The notes beneath the pieces were generated by a model, which worked only from the letters and a program-made list of their open reading frames with translations, did no database searches and was not told the origin of the DNA. A program made the translations under genes and the position numbers. Positions 1 through 8,998 of a stretch of DNA of 64,000 nucleotides are shown here, in pieces (positions within the stretch are counted from its first letter, which is position 1; the number at the start of each line of letters is the position of its first letter). The stretch covers positions 21,203 through 85,202 of the forward strand of contig DATMGU010000083.1 of assembly GCA_035555315.1 (NCBI GenBank), given 5' to 3'. The DNA is from DATMGU01 sp035555315. Its GTDB lineage: Bacteria > Pseudomonadota > Alphaproteobacteria > ATCC43930 > CGMCC-115725.

Positions 1-148
1 ATAAAGCCCTGAGGGAATTCACCTACTGGCCAATAGTCCTATGGCGAAGCCTCCGGACGGGGCGCAATATCGCGCGTTACCGAGGACGACCACGGCCCGG
101 TAAACGGGCAAGGCCGGCACGAGACCGGCGGCGTCGGGGAGGAGATGG
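1..148 (+). promoter_or_regulatory. 5' leader of the quinoprotein ABC operon
   Basis: No gene is visible before the first start codon. A purine-rich ribosome binding site (GGGGAGGAG, about 136-144) precedes the ATG at 149. A 12-base site at 34-45 (TAGTCCTATGGC) resembles sites upstream of pqqA (10273-10284) and xoxF (18066-18077), so it is a candidate operator for the shared alcohol-oxidation regulator. This is inference from a short match. The upstream gene, if any, lies outside the window. Confidence 0.35.
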
Positions 149-1420
149 ATGAGGGTTCGGTTCGACCCCCGGACGGTTATCTGTGCGATTTCGGGATTGG
201 CGTGCCTCGTGGCGGCGTTTTCGGCGCAGGCGCAAATGGCCCCGTCCGTTTCGGTGCCCCCTGTTCCAGCGGCGCCCGTTCCAGCAGCACAGCCGGCGCC
301 AGTGACCAGCGTCGATCTCGCCTATTTGGCGCTGGCGGTGAAGCGAACCCTGCCGCTCAGCTATCTCGATCAGCCGCCGTCCGACGAGGGCATCCAGGGC
401 GCCCGGCTTGCGCTGGCCGATGACGAGACGACCGGCCGTTTCATCCATCAGACCTATCACCTGACCGAGGCGATCCAGCCCGACGAGGCCGCCGTGCTCG
501 ACGCCTTCAAGAGGCTGGCCGCCGCCGGGCGGAAGATCTTCGTCACCGATCTGCCGGCGGCCCTATTGCTCAGGATCGCCGATCTGCCCGAAGCGAAGGA
601 CGCGACGTTCCTCGATGCGACGTCCGAGGACGACATGCTGCGCGCGGAGGGATGCCGGGCGAATATCCTGCATCTGCTGCCCAGCCGCGCCATGCTCGCG
701 GATGCGCTGATGCAATATCTGGCGGTCAAGAAATGGCGGAATATCCTGCTGGTCAGCGGGCCGGAGGTGCCGGACAAGGCCTATGCGGAGGCGATCCGCC
801 ATGCCGCCGCGAAGTTCCAGATCCATATCGTCCAGGACAAGCCTTGGACCTACGATCCGGGCGCCCGGCGCACGGATACCGGCCATTATGCGATCGAAGC
901 GGAGGTCGCCCGCTTCACCCAGGGCATCAGCTACGATGTGCTGGTCGTCGCCGATGAGGGCGGCAATTTCGGCGACGAGCTCTCCTATCGCGGGACCGAT
1001 CCGAGGCCGATCGCCGGCACCCAGGGGCTGGTGCCGAGCGCCTGGGCGCGGCCGTTCGAGCAATGGGGGGGCACCCAATTGCAGAGCCGCTTCCTGAAGC
1101 AGGCCGGGCGCTGGATGACCGATCGGGACTATGGCGCCTGGATGGCGGTGCGGACGGTCGGCGAGGCGGCGGCCCGCGGCGGCGGCACCGATCCCAAGAT
1201 CCTGGGCGCCTTCATGCGCGGCGCGGATTTCGAATTGGCGGCCTTCAAGGGGGCCCGGCTCAGCTTCCGTCCCTGGGACGGCCAGCTGCGCCAGCCGGTC
1301 CTGCTCGCCGATGCCCGCTCTCTCGTCTCGGTCTCGCCGCAGCCGGGCTTCCTCCACCAAGTCTCCGAGCTCGATACGCTCGGCGTCGATCAGCCGGAAT
1401 CGTCATGCCATCTCGAATGA
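149..1420 (+). CDS. Quinoprotein-associated ABC transporter substrate-binding protein
   Basis: A 423-residue periplasmic binding protein with a signal peptide (about residues 1-29, ending in a run of small residues and AQA) and a low-complexity Pro/Ala linker at about 32-50. The rest resembles the branched-chain-amino-acid binding-protein fold, in the version found beside PQQ-dependent alcohol dehydrogenases. It is the first gene of a five-gene operon with a beta-propeller protein, ATPase and permease, all joined by ATGA start/stop overlaps. The substrate is unknown; the family is predicted to help alcohol or quinone-cofactor handling. The ATG at 149 is preferred over the out-of-frame ATG at 145 because it opens the full-length frame and encodes a proper signal peptide behind a strong ribosome binding site. 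Confidence 0.85.
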   Translation: MRVRFDPRTVICAISGLACLVAAFSAQAQMAPSVSVPPVPAAPVPAAQPAPVTSVDLAYLALAVKRTLPLSYLDQPPSDEGIQGARLALADDETTGRFIHQTYHLTEAIQPDEAAVLDAFKRLAAAGRKIFVTDLPAALLLRIADLPEAKDATFLDATSEDDMLRAEGCRANILHLLPSRAMLADALMQYLAVKKWRNILLVSGPEVPDKAYAEAIRHAAAKFQIHIVQDKPWTYDPGARRTDTGHYAIEAEVARFTQGISYDVLVVADEGGNFGDELSYRGTDPRPIAGTQGLVPSAWARPFEQWGGTQLQSRFLKQAGRWMTDRDYGAWMAVRTVGEAAARGGGTDPKILGAFMRGADFELAAFKGARLSFRPWDGQLRQPVLLADARSLVSVSPQPGFLHQVSELDTLGVDQPESSCHLE

Positions 1421-2397
1421 GCATCCGCGCGCCGCTGGCGGTCCTGCTGCTGATCGCTGCCTTGGTGGTGGGGGCCGCGCGCCCGGCCGCCGCCGAGCGG
1501 CTGCTCGTCTCCAACGAGAAGGACAATACCATCACCGTGGTCGATGGCCGGTCGCTGGCCGTGATCAAGACCGTACGGGTCGGCGCCCGGCCGCGCGGCA
1601 TCATCCTCTCGAAGGACGGCAAGAGCCTCTATATCTGCACGAGCGACGCCGACCATATCGAGGTGCTCGATCTCGACAGCCTGGCCGTCTCGCGCACCCT
1701 GCCGAGCGGCCCGGATCCGGAGACTTTCACGATCAGTCCGGACGGCAAGTTCCTCTATGTCTCGAACGAGAACGACAACATGGTCTCGGTCCTGGATATC
1801 GCCGAGGGCCGCATCACCTCCGAGATCCCGGTCGGCGTGGAACCGGAAGGCATGGGCATCAGCCCGGACGGCAAGACCCTGGTCAATACGTCGGAGACGA
1901 CCAGCATGGCGCATTTCATCGATACGGCGAGCCACGAGGTGATCGCCAATGTGCTGGTCGACAGCCGCCCGCGCGTCGCGAAATGGACGAGCGACGCGGC
2001 CCAGGTCTGGGTCTCGGCCGAGGTCGGCGGCTCGGTCTCGGTGATCGACGCCGTCCGGCACACGGTGATCAAGAAGATCCGCTTCGCCATCCCCGGCGTC
2101 GCGACGGAATCGGTTCAGCCGGTCGGCATCGCGCTCACCAATGATCGCAAGCTCGCCTTCGTGGCGCTCGGGCCCGCCAATCGGGTCGCTGTCGTCGACG
2201 CCCAGACTTTCGAGATCAAGAAATACCTGCTTGTCGGCCAGCGGGTCTGGCAGCTCGCCTTCTCCGCCGATGAACAGCGGCTCTACACGACCAACGGGGT
2301 CAGCAACGACATGTCGGTCATCGACGTGCCGGCGCTCAAGGTCACGAAGTCGGTGCCGGTCGGTCGGCTGCCCTGGGGCGTGGTGGTGGCGCCATGA
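1417..2397 (+). CDS. Quinoprotein-associated YncE-like beta-propeller protein
   Basis: About 326 residues. A signal peptide (RAPLAVLLLIAALVVG, then an AxA site) is followed by at least six propeller repeats of the YncE/40-residue type, each with a pattern like N-D-x-T-x-x-V-D followed by S-P-D-G-K. Such proteins accompany PQQ-linked alcohol oxidation and are thought to bind ligand or partner protein in the periplasm. The start at 1417 overlaps the upstream stop as ATGA; an in-frame ATG at 1405 would add four residues. It lies between a binding protein and an ABC ATPase, so it probably belongs to the same transport or sensing complex. It has no PQQ-binding tryptophan-docking pattern and is not itself a dehydrogenase. 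Confidence 0.85.
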   Translation: MSIRAPLAVLLLIAALVVGAARPAAAERLLVSNEKDNTITVVDGRSLAVIKTVRVGARPRGIILSKDGKSLYICTSDADHIEVLDLDSLAVSRTLPSGPDPETFTISPDGKFLYVSNENDNMVSVLDIAEGRITSEIPVGVEPEGMGISPDGKTLVNTSETTSMAHFIDTASHEVIANVLVDSRPRVAKWTSDAAQVWVSAEVGGSVSVIDAVRHTVIKKIRFAIPGVATESVQPVGIALTNDRKLAFVALGPANRVAVVDAQTFEIKKYLLVGQRVWQLAFSADEQRLYTTNGVSNDMSVIDVPALKVTKSVPVGRLPWGVVVAP

Positions 2398-2401
2398 CGG
2401 C

Positions 2402-3196
2402 ATGACGATGATGCCGCCGCCTTCCACCCTCGACCGGGTGTCGTCGCGACCCGCCCTTTCGGTCACCGAGGTCAGCCACGGGTTTGGGCGGCGCACGGCG
2501 CTCGATCGGGTCGGCTTCACGATCCGGCCCGGCGATTTCACGGTGCTGCTCGGCCCGAACGGTGCCGGCAAGACCACGTTGTTCTCGCTGATCACCGGTC
2601 TCTACCATTGCGGTCAAGGCCGCATCTTGGTGTTCGGCCACGATATCAGCACCGAGCCCTCGCCGGCCCTGGCGCGCATCGGCGTGGTGTTTCAGCAATC
2701 GACGCTCGACCTGGATCTGACCGTCGATCAGAACCTGTTCTATCATGCCGCCCTGCAGGGCATGGCGCGCGCCACGGCCGCGCCGCGCATCGCGGCCGAA
2801 CTCGACCGGATCGGCCTCGCCGCGCGCCGCAAGGACCGGGTCCGGCTCCTATCGGGCGGCCAGCGGCGGCGGGTCGAACTCGCCCGCGCGCTGATTCACC
2901 AGCCGACCCTATTGCTGCTCGACGAACCGACGGTCGGGCTCGATATGGAAAGCCGTGGCTTCCTCCTGGAGCATGTGCGCCGGCTGTGCGGCGAGCAGCG
3001 GCTGGCGGTGCTCTGGGCGACGCATCTGATCGACGAGGCGGGTGTCGACGCGCGGGCGATCATCCTGCATGGCGGTCGGGTGCTGGCCGATGGCCCGGTA
3101 CCCACGATCATCCGGGATGCCGGCGTGCCGACGCTCAAGGCGGCGTTCGATCGGCTGGTCGCCGCCGCGCCGGCTGTGGCGGGGGATCGGCCATGA
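2402..3196 (+). CDS. Quinoprotein-associated ABC transporter ATP-binding protein
   Basis: A 264-residue ABC ATPase. Walker A is GPNGAGKTT (about residues 49-57), the signature is LSGGQRRR, and Walker B is LLLLDEPTVGLD. The fold is of the drug/antibiotic-exporter (DrrA/NodI) class and matches the type-2 permease encoded next, so the complex is probably an exporter or an extraction machine rather than a classical importer. The start at 2402 lies five bases after the preceding stop; the larger open frame begins at 2141 but overlaps the propeller gene and has non-coding-like composition there. The gene overlaps the permease by ATGA at 3193-3196. Confidence 0.9.
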   Translation: MTMMPPPSTLDRVSSRPALSVTEVSHGFGRRTALDRVGFTIRPGDFTVLLGPNGAGKTTLFSLITGLYHCGQGRILVFGHDISTEPSPALARIGVVFQQSTLDLDLTVDQNLFYHAALQGMARATAAPRIAAELDRIGLAARRKDRVRLLSGGQRRRVELARALIHQPTLLLLDEPTVGLDMESRGFLLEHVRRLCGEQRLAVLWATHLIDEAGVDARAIILHGGRVLADGPVPTIIRDAGVPTLKAAFDRLVAAAPAVAGDRP

Positions 3197-4056
3197 GCGA
3201 GGCGCTGTCGTCGATCGGTGAAGCGGACAGGCTCGACCGGACCGCCGGGCTCGGGCCGATGCGGTATCCGCGCTGCCTCGGCGGCATCGTGCGGCGCGAG
3301 GCGTTGCGCTGGGTGCATCAGCGCAGCCGCTTCGTCTCCGCGCTCGTCCGGCCCCTGGTCTGGCTCGCGATCTTCGCCGCCGGCTTCCGGTTCGTCCTGG
3401 GCGTCTCGATCATTCCGCCCTACGAGACCTACATCCCCTACGAGGTCTATATCGCCCCGGGGCTGGTTACGATGATCCTCCTGTTCCAGGGCATGCAAAG
3501 CTCGCTCTCCATGGTCTATGACCGGGAGATGGGCAGCATGCGGCTGTTGATGGTCAGCCCCTTGCCGCGCTGGTTCCTGCTGACCGCCAAGCTGATCGCC
3601 GGCGTCATCGTCTCGATCGTCCAGGCCTATATCTTTCTGGCGATCGCCTGGTTCTGGGAAATCGAGCCCCCGATTTGGGGCTATCTCACGGTCCTGCCGG
3701 CGCTGGCCCTCGCCGGGCTGATGCTGGGGGCGCTCGGCCTCGTGCTGTCCTCCTTCATCCGCCAGTTGGAGAATTTCGCCGGCGTGATGAATTTCGTGAT
3801 CTTCCCGATGTTCTTCGCCTCCTCCGCGCTCTATCCGCTCTGGCACGTCAAGGAGGCGAGCCTGACGCTCTATTGGATCTGCCAGCTCAACCCGTTCAGC
3901 CATGCCACCGAACTGATCCGCTTCGCGCTGTATGGCCGGTTCAACCTGCTCTCCATGGGCGTGGTGGCGCTGTTCCTGCTGATCTTCATGGGGCTCGCCG
4001 TCTATGGCTACGACCCCGGCCGAGGGTTGATCGCGCGGCGCGGCGGTCCGGAATGA
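3193..4056 (+). CDS. ABC-2 type permease of the quinoprotein-associated transporter
   Basis: A 287-residue membrane protein with about six hydrophobic segments and an ABC-2 (NodJ/DrrB-like) layout: an N-terminal cytoplasmic stretch, a first helix at about 53-75, and further helices across about 95-280. It pairs with the ATPase immediately upstream. This permease family is found beside PQQ-dependent alcohol dehydrogenases and has been predicted to move alcohol-related or quinoprotein-related substrate; no substrate can be read from sequence. The start at 3193 overlaps the ATPase stop (ATGA), and its stop overlaps the next start at 4053-4056, so all these products are probably translationally coupled. 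Confidence 0.85.
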   Translation: MSEALSSIGEADRLDRTAGLGPMRYPRCLGGIVRREALRWVHQRSRFVSALVRPLVWLAIFAAGFRFVLGVSIIPPYETYIPYEVYIAPGLVTMILLFQGMQSSLSMVYDREMGSMRLLMVSPLPRWFLLTAKLIAGVIVSIVQAYIFLAIAWFWEIEPPIWGYLTVLPALALAGLMLGALGLVLSSFIRQLENFAGVMNFVIFPMFFASSALYPLWHVKEASLTLYWICQLNPFSHATELIRFALYGRFNLLSMGVVALFLLIFMGLAVYGYDPGRGLIARRGGPE

Positions 4057-4670
4057 TCAAGGGAGGCTCGCTTCTGGCACTCTCGGCGTTGCTGTTCGCC
4101 GGCATCCCCCCGGCTCACGCGGCGATCCCGGGGCAGAATCCCGATTGGCCGTGCCAGCAGCGGCTCATCCCCCTGCTGACCGCCGACACCTTCTGGAACG
4201 GCCCCTTGCCGAGCGGGCAGGATTGGCGCGCCGACCCGCGCGTGGCGGCGGTCGTCTCCGAAACGGCGCCACGCGAGGTGCCGCTCCGCGAAGGGCATGC
4301 CAAGATCGCCGCCTTTGCGAAGCATCTGAAGCCGGCGGAACGCCGGACCCTGTTGCCGGTCCTCTTCATCGGCATCGTCGACGAGACCAATCGGCAACGC
4401 GGCGAGATCATCGACCGCATCGAGGAATTGACCCGGCGGCAGCGGGAGTTGGGTGATCGGGTGGCCCAGATCGCCGCCGAGCTGGGCGCTATCCCGCCCG
4501 ATGCCACGGGTGAGGCCGCCGGACGCCGGGCCGAGATCGTGCAGCGCCGCGACTTCGTCATTCGTGGTTTCGAAGAGACCCAGCGCACCATGCGCTATGC
4601 CTGCGAGGTGCCGGTCGAACTCGAGGCCCGGCTCGGCGATTATGCCAGGACGCTGCAGGCGGCACCCTGA
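4053..4670 (+). CDS. Periplasmic protein of the quinoprotein ABC operon, function unknown
   Basis: A 205-residue protein with a clear signal peptide (hydrophobic core LLALSALLFAGIPPA, cleavage after AHA). The mature part is mostly charged and helical; about residues 105-150 are rich in Glu, Arg and Gln and could form a coiled coil. Cys at about 34 and 185 could form a disulfide. I do not recognise a family with an assigned activity. It is the last gene of the operon, coupled to the permease by an ATGA overlap, which suggests it works with the ABC complex on its periplasmic face. Confidence 0.75.
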   Translation: MIKGGSLLALSALLFAGIPPAHAAIPGQNPDWPCQQRLIPLLTADTFWNGPLPSGQDWRADPRVAAVVSETAPREVPLREGHAKIAAFAKHLKPAERRTLLPVLFIGIVDETNRQRGEIIDRIEELTRRQRELGDRVAQIAAELGAIPPDATGEAAGRRAEIVQRRDFVIRGFEETQRTMRYACEVPVELEARLGDYARTLQAAP

Positions 4671-4700
4671 CTCGTGCGATAAACCTGGCGCGTGCGATAA

Positions 4701-4737
4701 AAAAACCCGGTGCCCCCGGAAAAGGGGCACCGGGTTC
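4701..4737 (-). terminator. Rho-independent terminator for the glutathione transferase gene
   Basis: A perfect 13-bp stem (4705-4717 with 4725-4737) has a 7-base loop. Read on the minus strand, the stem is followed by a T run from the A tract at 4701-4706. It lies 16 bases after the stop of the minus-strand gene ending at 4754. There is no T run on the plus strand side, so it should terminate mainly the minus-strand transcript. Confidence 0.85.
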
Positions 4738-4753
4738 GGCCGCCTAGGTCGCC

Positions 4754-5362
4754 CTAGGACGCCGCGGGGACGCCGGGCATGGGGATGAAGCCCGGCAGCC
4801 TTTTCATGGATTGCAGCCACCGCCGGATATTCGGGTAGGGGTCGAGGGGGATACCGCCCTCGCCGGCCATCGCGGTGTAGGGGAAGCAGGCGAGATCGCC
4901 GATCGTCGGATGGCCGAGTTCGAGCCATTCCCGATCGGCCAGATGCGCGTCGAGGATCTTGAACGTCGCATTGGCACGCGCCTGCAGCTTCGGCAGGTCC
5001 ATATCGTAATTCAGGATCTTGACCAGCCGCGCGCCGGCCGAACTCATGACCTCGTTGCCGCCGGTCGACAGCCACTGGGCGATTTTACCCTGCGCGGCGG
5101 GATCGGTCGGCCACCAGCTTCGAGCCTTATCGTACTTTCCGGCGGCATAGATCAGAATCGCCTGGGCATCCCGCAGGCGCAATCCCTCATCTTCGAAGAT
5201 CGGAATCTCGCCGAACGGATTGAGTTTCAGGTATTGATCGTTCTTGTGCTCCTTGTTGACGAAATCGACCTCATGCTTCGAATATTCGACACCTAGAATA
5301 TTCAGAAGAAGTCGGATCTTATAGCAACTGCCGGATAGTTCAAAATCATAGAGCTTGATCAC
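4754..5362 (-). CDS. Glutathione S-transferase family protein
   Basis: A 202-residue cytosolic GST-like protein. The N-terminal thioredoxin-like half (about 1-80) contains SGSCYKIRLLL, where Ser/Cys could act on the glutathione thiol, the cis-Pro turn (EIPIF), and the conserved acid-serine-like position D-A-Q-A. The C-terminal all-helical domain follows, with the N-capping motif TIGDL at about 155. The substrate is unknown. Glutathione chemistry is relevant here because a glutathione-dependent formaldehyde dehydrogenase is encoded at 16705-17814, but a direct link is inference. It is a single gene, divergent from the response regulator at 5658, with its own terminator. Confidence 0.85.
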   Translation of the reverse strand: MIKLYDFELSGSCYKIRLLLNILGVEYSKHEVDFVNKEHKNDQYLKLNPFGEIPIFEDEGLRLRDAQAILIYAAGKYDKARSWWPTDPAAQGKIAQWLSTGGNEVMSSAGARLVKILNYDMDLPKLQARANATFKILDAHLADREWLELGHPTIGDLACFPYTAMAGEGGIPLDPYPNIRRWLQSMKRLPGFIPMPGVPAAS

Positions 5363-5657
5363 TTCATGTCACTCCCCATGGTGATTTTGCGGTGATTTTT
5401 CATTCGCCGGTTCTGTGAACCGCTATCGGTCGCGATGTTCTGAGCGCGCCGGTCGCGGGCGACATTACCGGTCATCGCGGCATGCACCCATGACGCCTGT
5501 CGCATTTTCAGGATGTCCGAGGCCCGAGCCAATTGTACTTTGGTACGAGACCGGACAAGCAGGATACAAGCGACAGCGCGTCTTCGTTCTTGGTGATCGC
5601 CTGCGATCTCGGTTAGTATCGCCTCTCGGAGAGCGAGCAAGGCCCGAGAGGCCAATA
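5363..5657. promoter_or_regulatory. Divergent promoter region and SD-sequestering hairpin
   Basis: This 295-base gap separates the minus-strand GST gene from the plus-strand response regulator. A 9-bp perfect inverted repeat (5621-5629 with 5644-5652) lies just before the regulator start at 5658. Its 3' arm contains the only good Shine-Dalgarno stretch (GAGAGG, 5646-5651), so the folded RNA would hide the ribosome binding site. A second palindrome-like site (TTGTAC-N4-GTACGA) is at about 5533-5548. No protein-coding gene is convincing here. Confidence 0.45.
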
Positions 5658-6329
5658 ATGAAAAAGATCGTGATCGCCGACGATCACCCCATGATCAGGG
5701 GTGCCTTAGCACTTTCTCTGGCGGCCACTACGGCGTTCGGCAAGATCGAGGTTCTCGAGACCTCGACGCTCGACGAGTTGTTCGAGCGGCTGACCGAAAG
5801 CGGTGGGGCGGATCTCGTGCTGCTGGATCTGCGCATGCCCGGTGTGAACGGCTTCGAGGGGCTGTTGACCCTGCGTGCGCGCTTTCCGAGCACGCCGGTG
5901 GTCGTCATCTCCGCGCTCGAAGATCCGCGACTCGTCGCCGAAGCGCTGGCGCTGGGGGCGGCCGGTTTCATCCCGAAATCGACGCCCCGCCATGAGATCG
6001 TGCGGGCGCTCAACCTCGTCGCGGCCGGCGAGATCTACGCGCCGACCCATCTCATGGGATTGTCGATGCCATCGGCGACGGACCGCGTCGATGCCGAATT
6101 CGCCCAGCGCCTGTCCTCCTTGACGCCACAGCAGCGCAGGGTGCTGAAGCTCCTGGGCACCGGCAAGCTCAACAAGGAAATCGCCTACGAGCTCGATATC
6201 GCCGAGACGACGGTCAAGGCCCATGTCTCGAGCATCCTGCACAAGCTCAATGTCTATAGCCGAACCCAGGCGGTGGTCAGGGCCAGGCGGCTGCATTTGA
6301 GCAGCTTCGCCGATATCGCGGAAGTCTAG
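5658..6329 (+). CDS. NarL/LuxR-family response regulator, probably of quinoprotein alcohol oxidation
   Basis: 223 residues. The receiver domain (about 1-120) has the acidic pair D8-D9, phospho-acceptor D57 (LLDLRMPG) and the conserved lysine in FIPKST. A LuxR-type helix-turn-helix lies at about 150-215 (LTPQQRRVL ... NKEIAYELDIAETTVKAHV). Regulators of this type (AgmR/ErbR in pseudomonads) control quinoprotein ethanol oxidation, and here the gene is beside a PAS hybrid kinase, a FIST protein and pqq genes, so the same role is likely but inferred. The start at 5658 is the first ATG giving a correct receiver N-terminus; upstream codons in the same frame are not coding-like. It is convergent with the kinase gene, 11 bases apart. 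Confidence 0.85.
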   Translation: MKKIVIADDHPMIRGALALSLAATTAFGKIEVLETSTLDELFERLTESGGADLVLLDLRMPGVNGFEGLLTLRARFPSTPVVVISALEDPRLVAEALALGAAGFIPKSTPRHEIVRALNLVAAGEIYAPTHLMGLSMPSATDRVDAEFAQRLSSLTPQQRRVLKLLGTGKLNKEIAYELDIAETTVKAHVSSILHKLNVYSRTQAVVRARRLHLSSFADIAEV

Positions 6330-6340
6330 GAGGTTCCTGC

Positions 6341-8998
6341 TTAGACCAGCAGTTGGGTCAGCAGGGCGCGGAGCTGCGCCGGGTTCAACGGTTTGCGCAG
6401 CAGCCAGAAACCATGCTGCTTGACCAGGGCTTGGACCGTCGGCGTCTGGTTCGCCGTGATCACGATGCCGGGCACCTTCCGCCCCAGGGTTCGTCGAATC
6501 CGGCAGATCTCGGTGATCCCGGTCGTGCCGGCTTCCAGGTGATAATCGGCGATCACCAGATCCGGCGGACGGGGCAGGTGCCCCAGCAGATCGAGCGCCT
6601 CGTCGCCCGAGACGGCGACGGCGGCGGTACAGCCCCAGCCTTCGAGCATCGCCTGCATGCCGGCCAGGATCGTGCGCTGATCGTCGATCACCAGCAGCAT
6701 CGGATTGGCGAGATCGCCGAGCGCCCGGCGGGTCGCAGGCTCCTTATGGCCGAGCGGCACGGTGACGGAGAAAACCGAACCGCGGCCGACGACCGAGCGG
6801 ATCTCGATCGGCAGGCCGAGCGTCTTGGCTGCCCGCCTGACGATCGCCAGTCCCAGGCCGATGCCGCGATCATGCCCGGTTCCGCCGGTATCGAGCTGGC
6901 GAAACTCCTCGAAAATCTCGTCGAACTTGTCGGATGGAATACCAAGCCCGGTATCCCAGACCTCGATCTTCAAGCCATCGCCACGGCGCCGGCAGCCGAG
7001 CAGGACGTGGCCTTGCCTCGTATAGCGGATCGCGTTGGACAGAAAATTCTGGACGATGCTGCGCAGCAGCCGGATGTCGCAGCGCACGACCATGCGTGAG
7101 GGAACATGGCGGAGCGACAATCCGCGATCCAGGGCCAGCGCCTGATGCTCGGTTACCAAGGGCCCGAGCAGGCTGGCGATCGGAAAATCGACGAGCTCGG
7201 GCTGCACGGAGCCGGCATCGAGCTTCGAGATGTCGAGCAGGGCCGCGAGCAGATCCTCGACGGCGCTCAGCGAGATTTCGATATTGTTGATCAGCCCGCG
7301 ATTGGGTTTGGAATGGTCGAGATCGGCCAGCGCCGACACGAACAGCCGCGTGGCATTGAGCGGCTGCAGCAGATCGTGGCTGGCGGCGGCCAGAAAGCGG
7401 GTCTTGCCGAGATTGGCCTGTTCCGCTTCGCTCTTGGCGATTTGCAACGCCTTCTCGATGTCCCGCCGGTCGGCGATCTCGTGCTTCAGCTGCGCGTTGA
7501 GGCGGGTGAGGGCGGCGGTTCGTTCGGCGACCCGCCGTTCCAGCGTCTCGTTCGCCTCCTTGATCGCCGCGTTGGCGCGGCGGCGCTCCGTGATGTCCTG
7601 CATCAGCGTGAAGAAGCCCAGGCTCTGTCGTTGGTCGCCGAGATGGGGGACGAAGCTGACATGGCCGTAGCGCGGCTCCCGCGCGCCCGATGGCGTCAGC
7701 TCGACCTCGAAATCGACCACCTCGCCGGCGAGCGCCCGATCGACGAAATCCTTGCGGCGGTGATAGAGCTCCGGCGTCAGCAGATCGCCCATCTTGCGGC
7801 CGAGGATCTGCTCGACCGGGCGATCCAGCCATTGCCGATAGGGCTCGTTGACGAATTGGTAGCGTTCCTCCGCGTCGACATAGGCGATGAGCGCCGGCAT
7901 CGCATCGGTGACCAGGCGGATCCGCCGTTCGCCGTCGCGCAGCGCCTCTTCGGTGCGCTTGCGGCGGGTGATGTCGGTGAAGGTCAGGACGAAACCGCCA
8001 TCGGGCATGGGATTGCGGTCGATATAAAGGATCCGGCCGCTGTGCCAAGCCTGCTCGAAACCGAGCGGCAGGATACCCTCCTCGGGATTGAGGAAGCCCT
8101 GCTGGGTGATGCCCTGATCGCCCAACGATTGATTGAAGACACACAGATCATCGAAGCGGGCGCCCGGGGCCACGCAGCGCGGCGACAGGTCGAGCAGGCG
8201 GACGAATTCATTGTTCCAGGCGACCAGGTTCAGGTGCCGGTCATACACCGCGACCCCTTGGAAGATGGTGTCGAGCGTCGCCTGCAGCAGATTGGTCTTC
8301 TGGGCGAGCTCAGCCTTGCGCTGCCGGGTCTCGGCCCGCTTCAGATTGGTGATGTCGGTATAGATGCCGACGATGCCGCCATCCTGGGTCCGCTTCTCAT
8401 TGACCTGCATCCACCGCCCGTCGCTCAGCGCATGGACCGAGGGGCCATGACTGTTGGCATGCTGCTGCATCCGGCGGTTGATCCAGCCATCCGGATCGCG
8501 ATAGGCGTCGAGCACGCATTTATGATGGATGGCGAGATGCACGATCTCGGCGAACAGCATGCCGCAATGGATGCGATCGGCCATGCCCGGCCAGAAGGTC
8601 AGATAGCGCTGGTTGAACAGGACCAGCCGGTCGGTGGTATCGAACAGCGCGAAGCCTTCCCTGATCGATTCGATGGCGGTGAGCAGACGCAGGCGGGCGG
8701 TCTCGGCCTGTTCCTGCGCCTTGGCCGCGTGACGATAGGTCTGTTCGAGATCCGCGAGCGTCCGTTCGAGGGCCAGCGTGCGGGCGCGGATCTGGGCCTC
8801 GAGCACGATCGCCGTCTGGAACAGGGAGAAGGCCGAACCCTGGCCGTCCATGCTGCGTTCGACCCGATCGATCAGCACCTGGTTGATCCGCTCCAGCTTG
8901 GCGACCTTGCGCTCCAGCTCGGCGATCTGCTCGGCCTGATCGGCCGGCGCGGCACTCCGTTCCAGCACGATCATCGGTCCGGCGGGGTCACGGCGCAC
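6341..8998 (-). CDS. PAS-domain hybrid sensor histidine kinase with C-terminal receiver
   Basis: 885 residues, with no membrane segments, so cytoplasmic. Order: coiled coil about 20-105, three PAS-like domains (about 105-220, 235-350, 355-475), another coiled coil, HisKA with phospho-accepting H541 (ASHDLLQPL), ATPase domain with N-box around N651-N655 and G-boxes DTGLGIP and GIGLGLAI, and a receiver domain (about 765-885) with D818 and K869. The layout matches the NahK/ErcS'-type kinases that act in pseudomonad quinoprotein ethanol regulation. The start at 8998 overlaps the FIST gene stop; an in-frame ATG at 8974 is an alternative. A convergent response regulator at 5658 is the obvious partner, by inference. 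Confidence 0.9.
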   Translation of the reverse strand: MRRDPAGPMIVLERSAAPADQAEQIAELERKVAKLERINQVLIDRVERSMDGQGSAFSLFQTAIVLEAQIRARTLALERTLADLEQTYRHAAKAQEQAETARLRLLTAIESIREGFALFDTTDRLVLFNQRYLTFWPGMADRIHCGMLFAEIVHLAIHHKCVLDAYRDPDGWINRRMQQHANSHGPSVHALSDGRWMQVNEKRTQDGGIVGIYTDITNLKRAETRQRKAELAQKTNLLQATLDTIFQGVAVYDRHLNLVAWNNEFVRLLDLSPRCVAPGARFDDLCVFNQSLGDQGITQQGFLNPEEGILPLGFEQAWHSGRILYIDRNPMPDGGFVLTFTDITRRKRTEEALRDGERRIRLVTDAMPALIAYVDAEERYQFVNEPYRQWLDRPVEQILGRKMGDLLTPELYHRRKDFVDRALAGEVVDFEVELTPSGAREPRYGHVSFVPHLGDQRQSLGFFTLMQDITERRRANAAIKEANETLERRVAERTAALTRLNAQLKHEIADRRDIEKALQIAKSEAEQANLGKTRFLAAASHDLLQPLNATRLFVSALADLDHSKPNRGLINNIEISLSAVEDLLAALLDISKLDAGSVQPELVDFPIASLLGPLVTEHQALALDRGLSLRHVPSRMVVRCDIRLLRSIVQNFLSNAIRYTRQGHVLLGCRRRGDGLKIEVWDTGLGIPSDKFDEIFEEFRQLDTGGTGHDRGIGLGLAIVRRAAKTLGLPIEIRSVVGRGSVFSVTVPLGHKEPATRRALGDLANPMLLVIDDQRTILAGMQAMLEGWGCTAAVAVSGDEALDLLGHLPRPPDLVIADYHLEAGTTGITEICRIRRTLGRKVPGIVITANQTPTVQALVKQHGFWLLRKPLNPAQLRALLTQLLV

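Noticed and set aside
1063..1416. N-terminal extension of the beta-propeller gene
   Set aside because: It overlaps the binding-protein gene, and the signal peptide begins only after 1405/1417.
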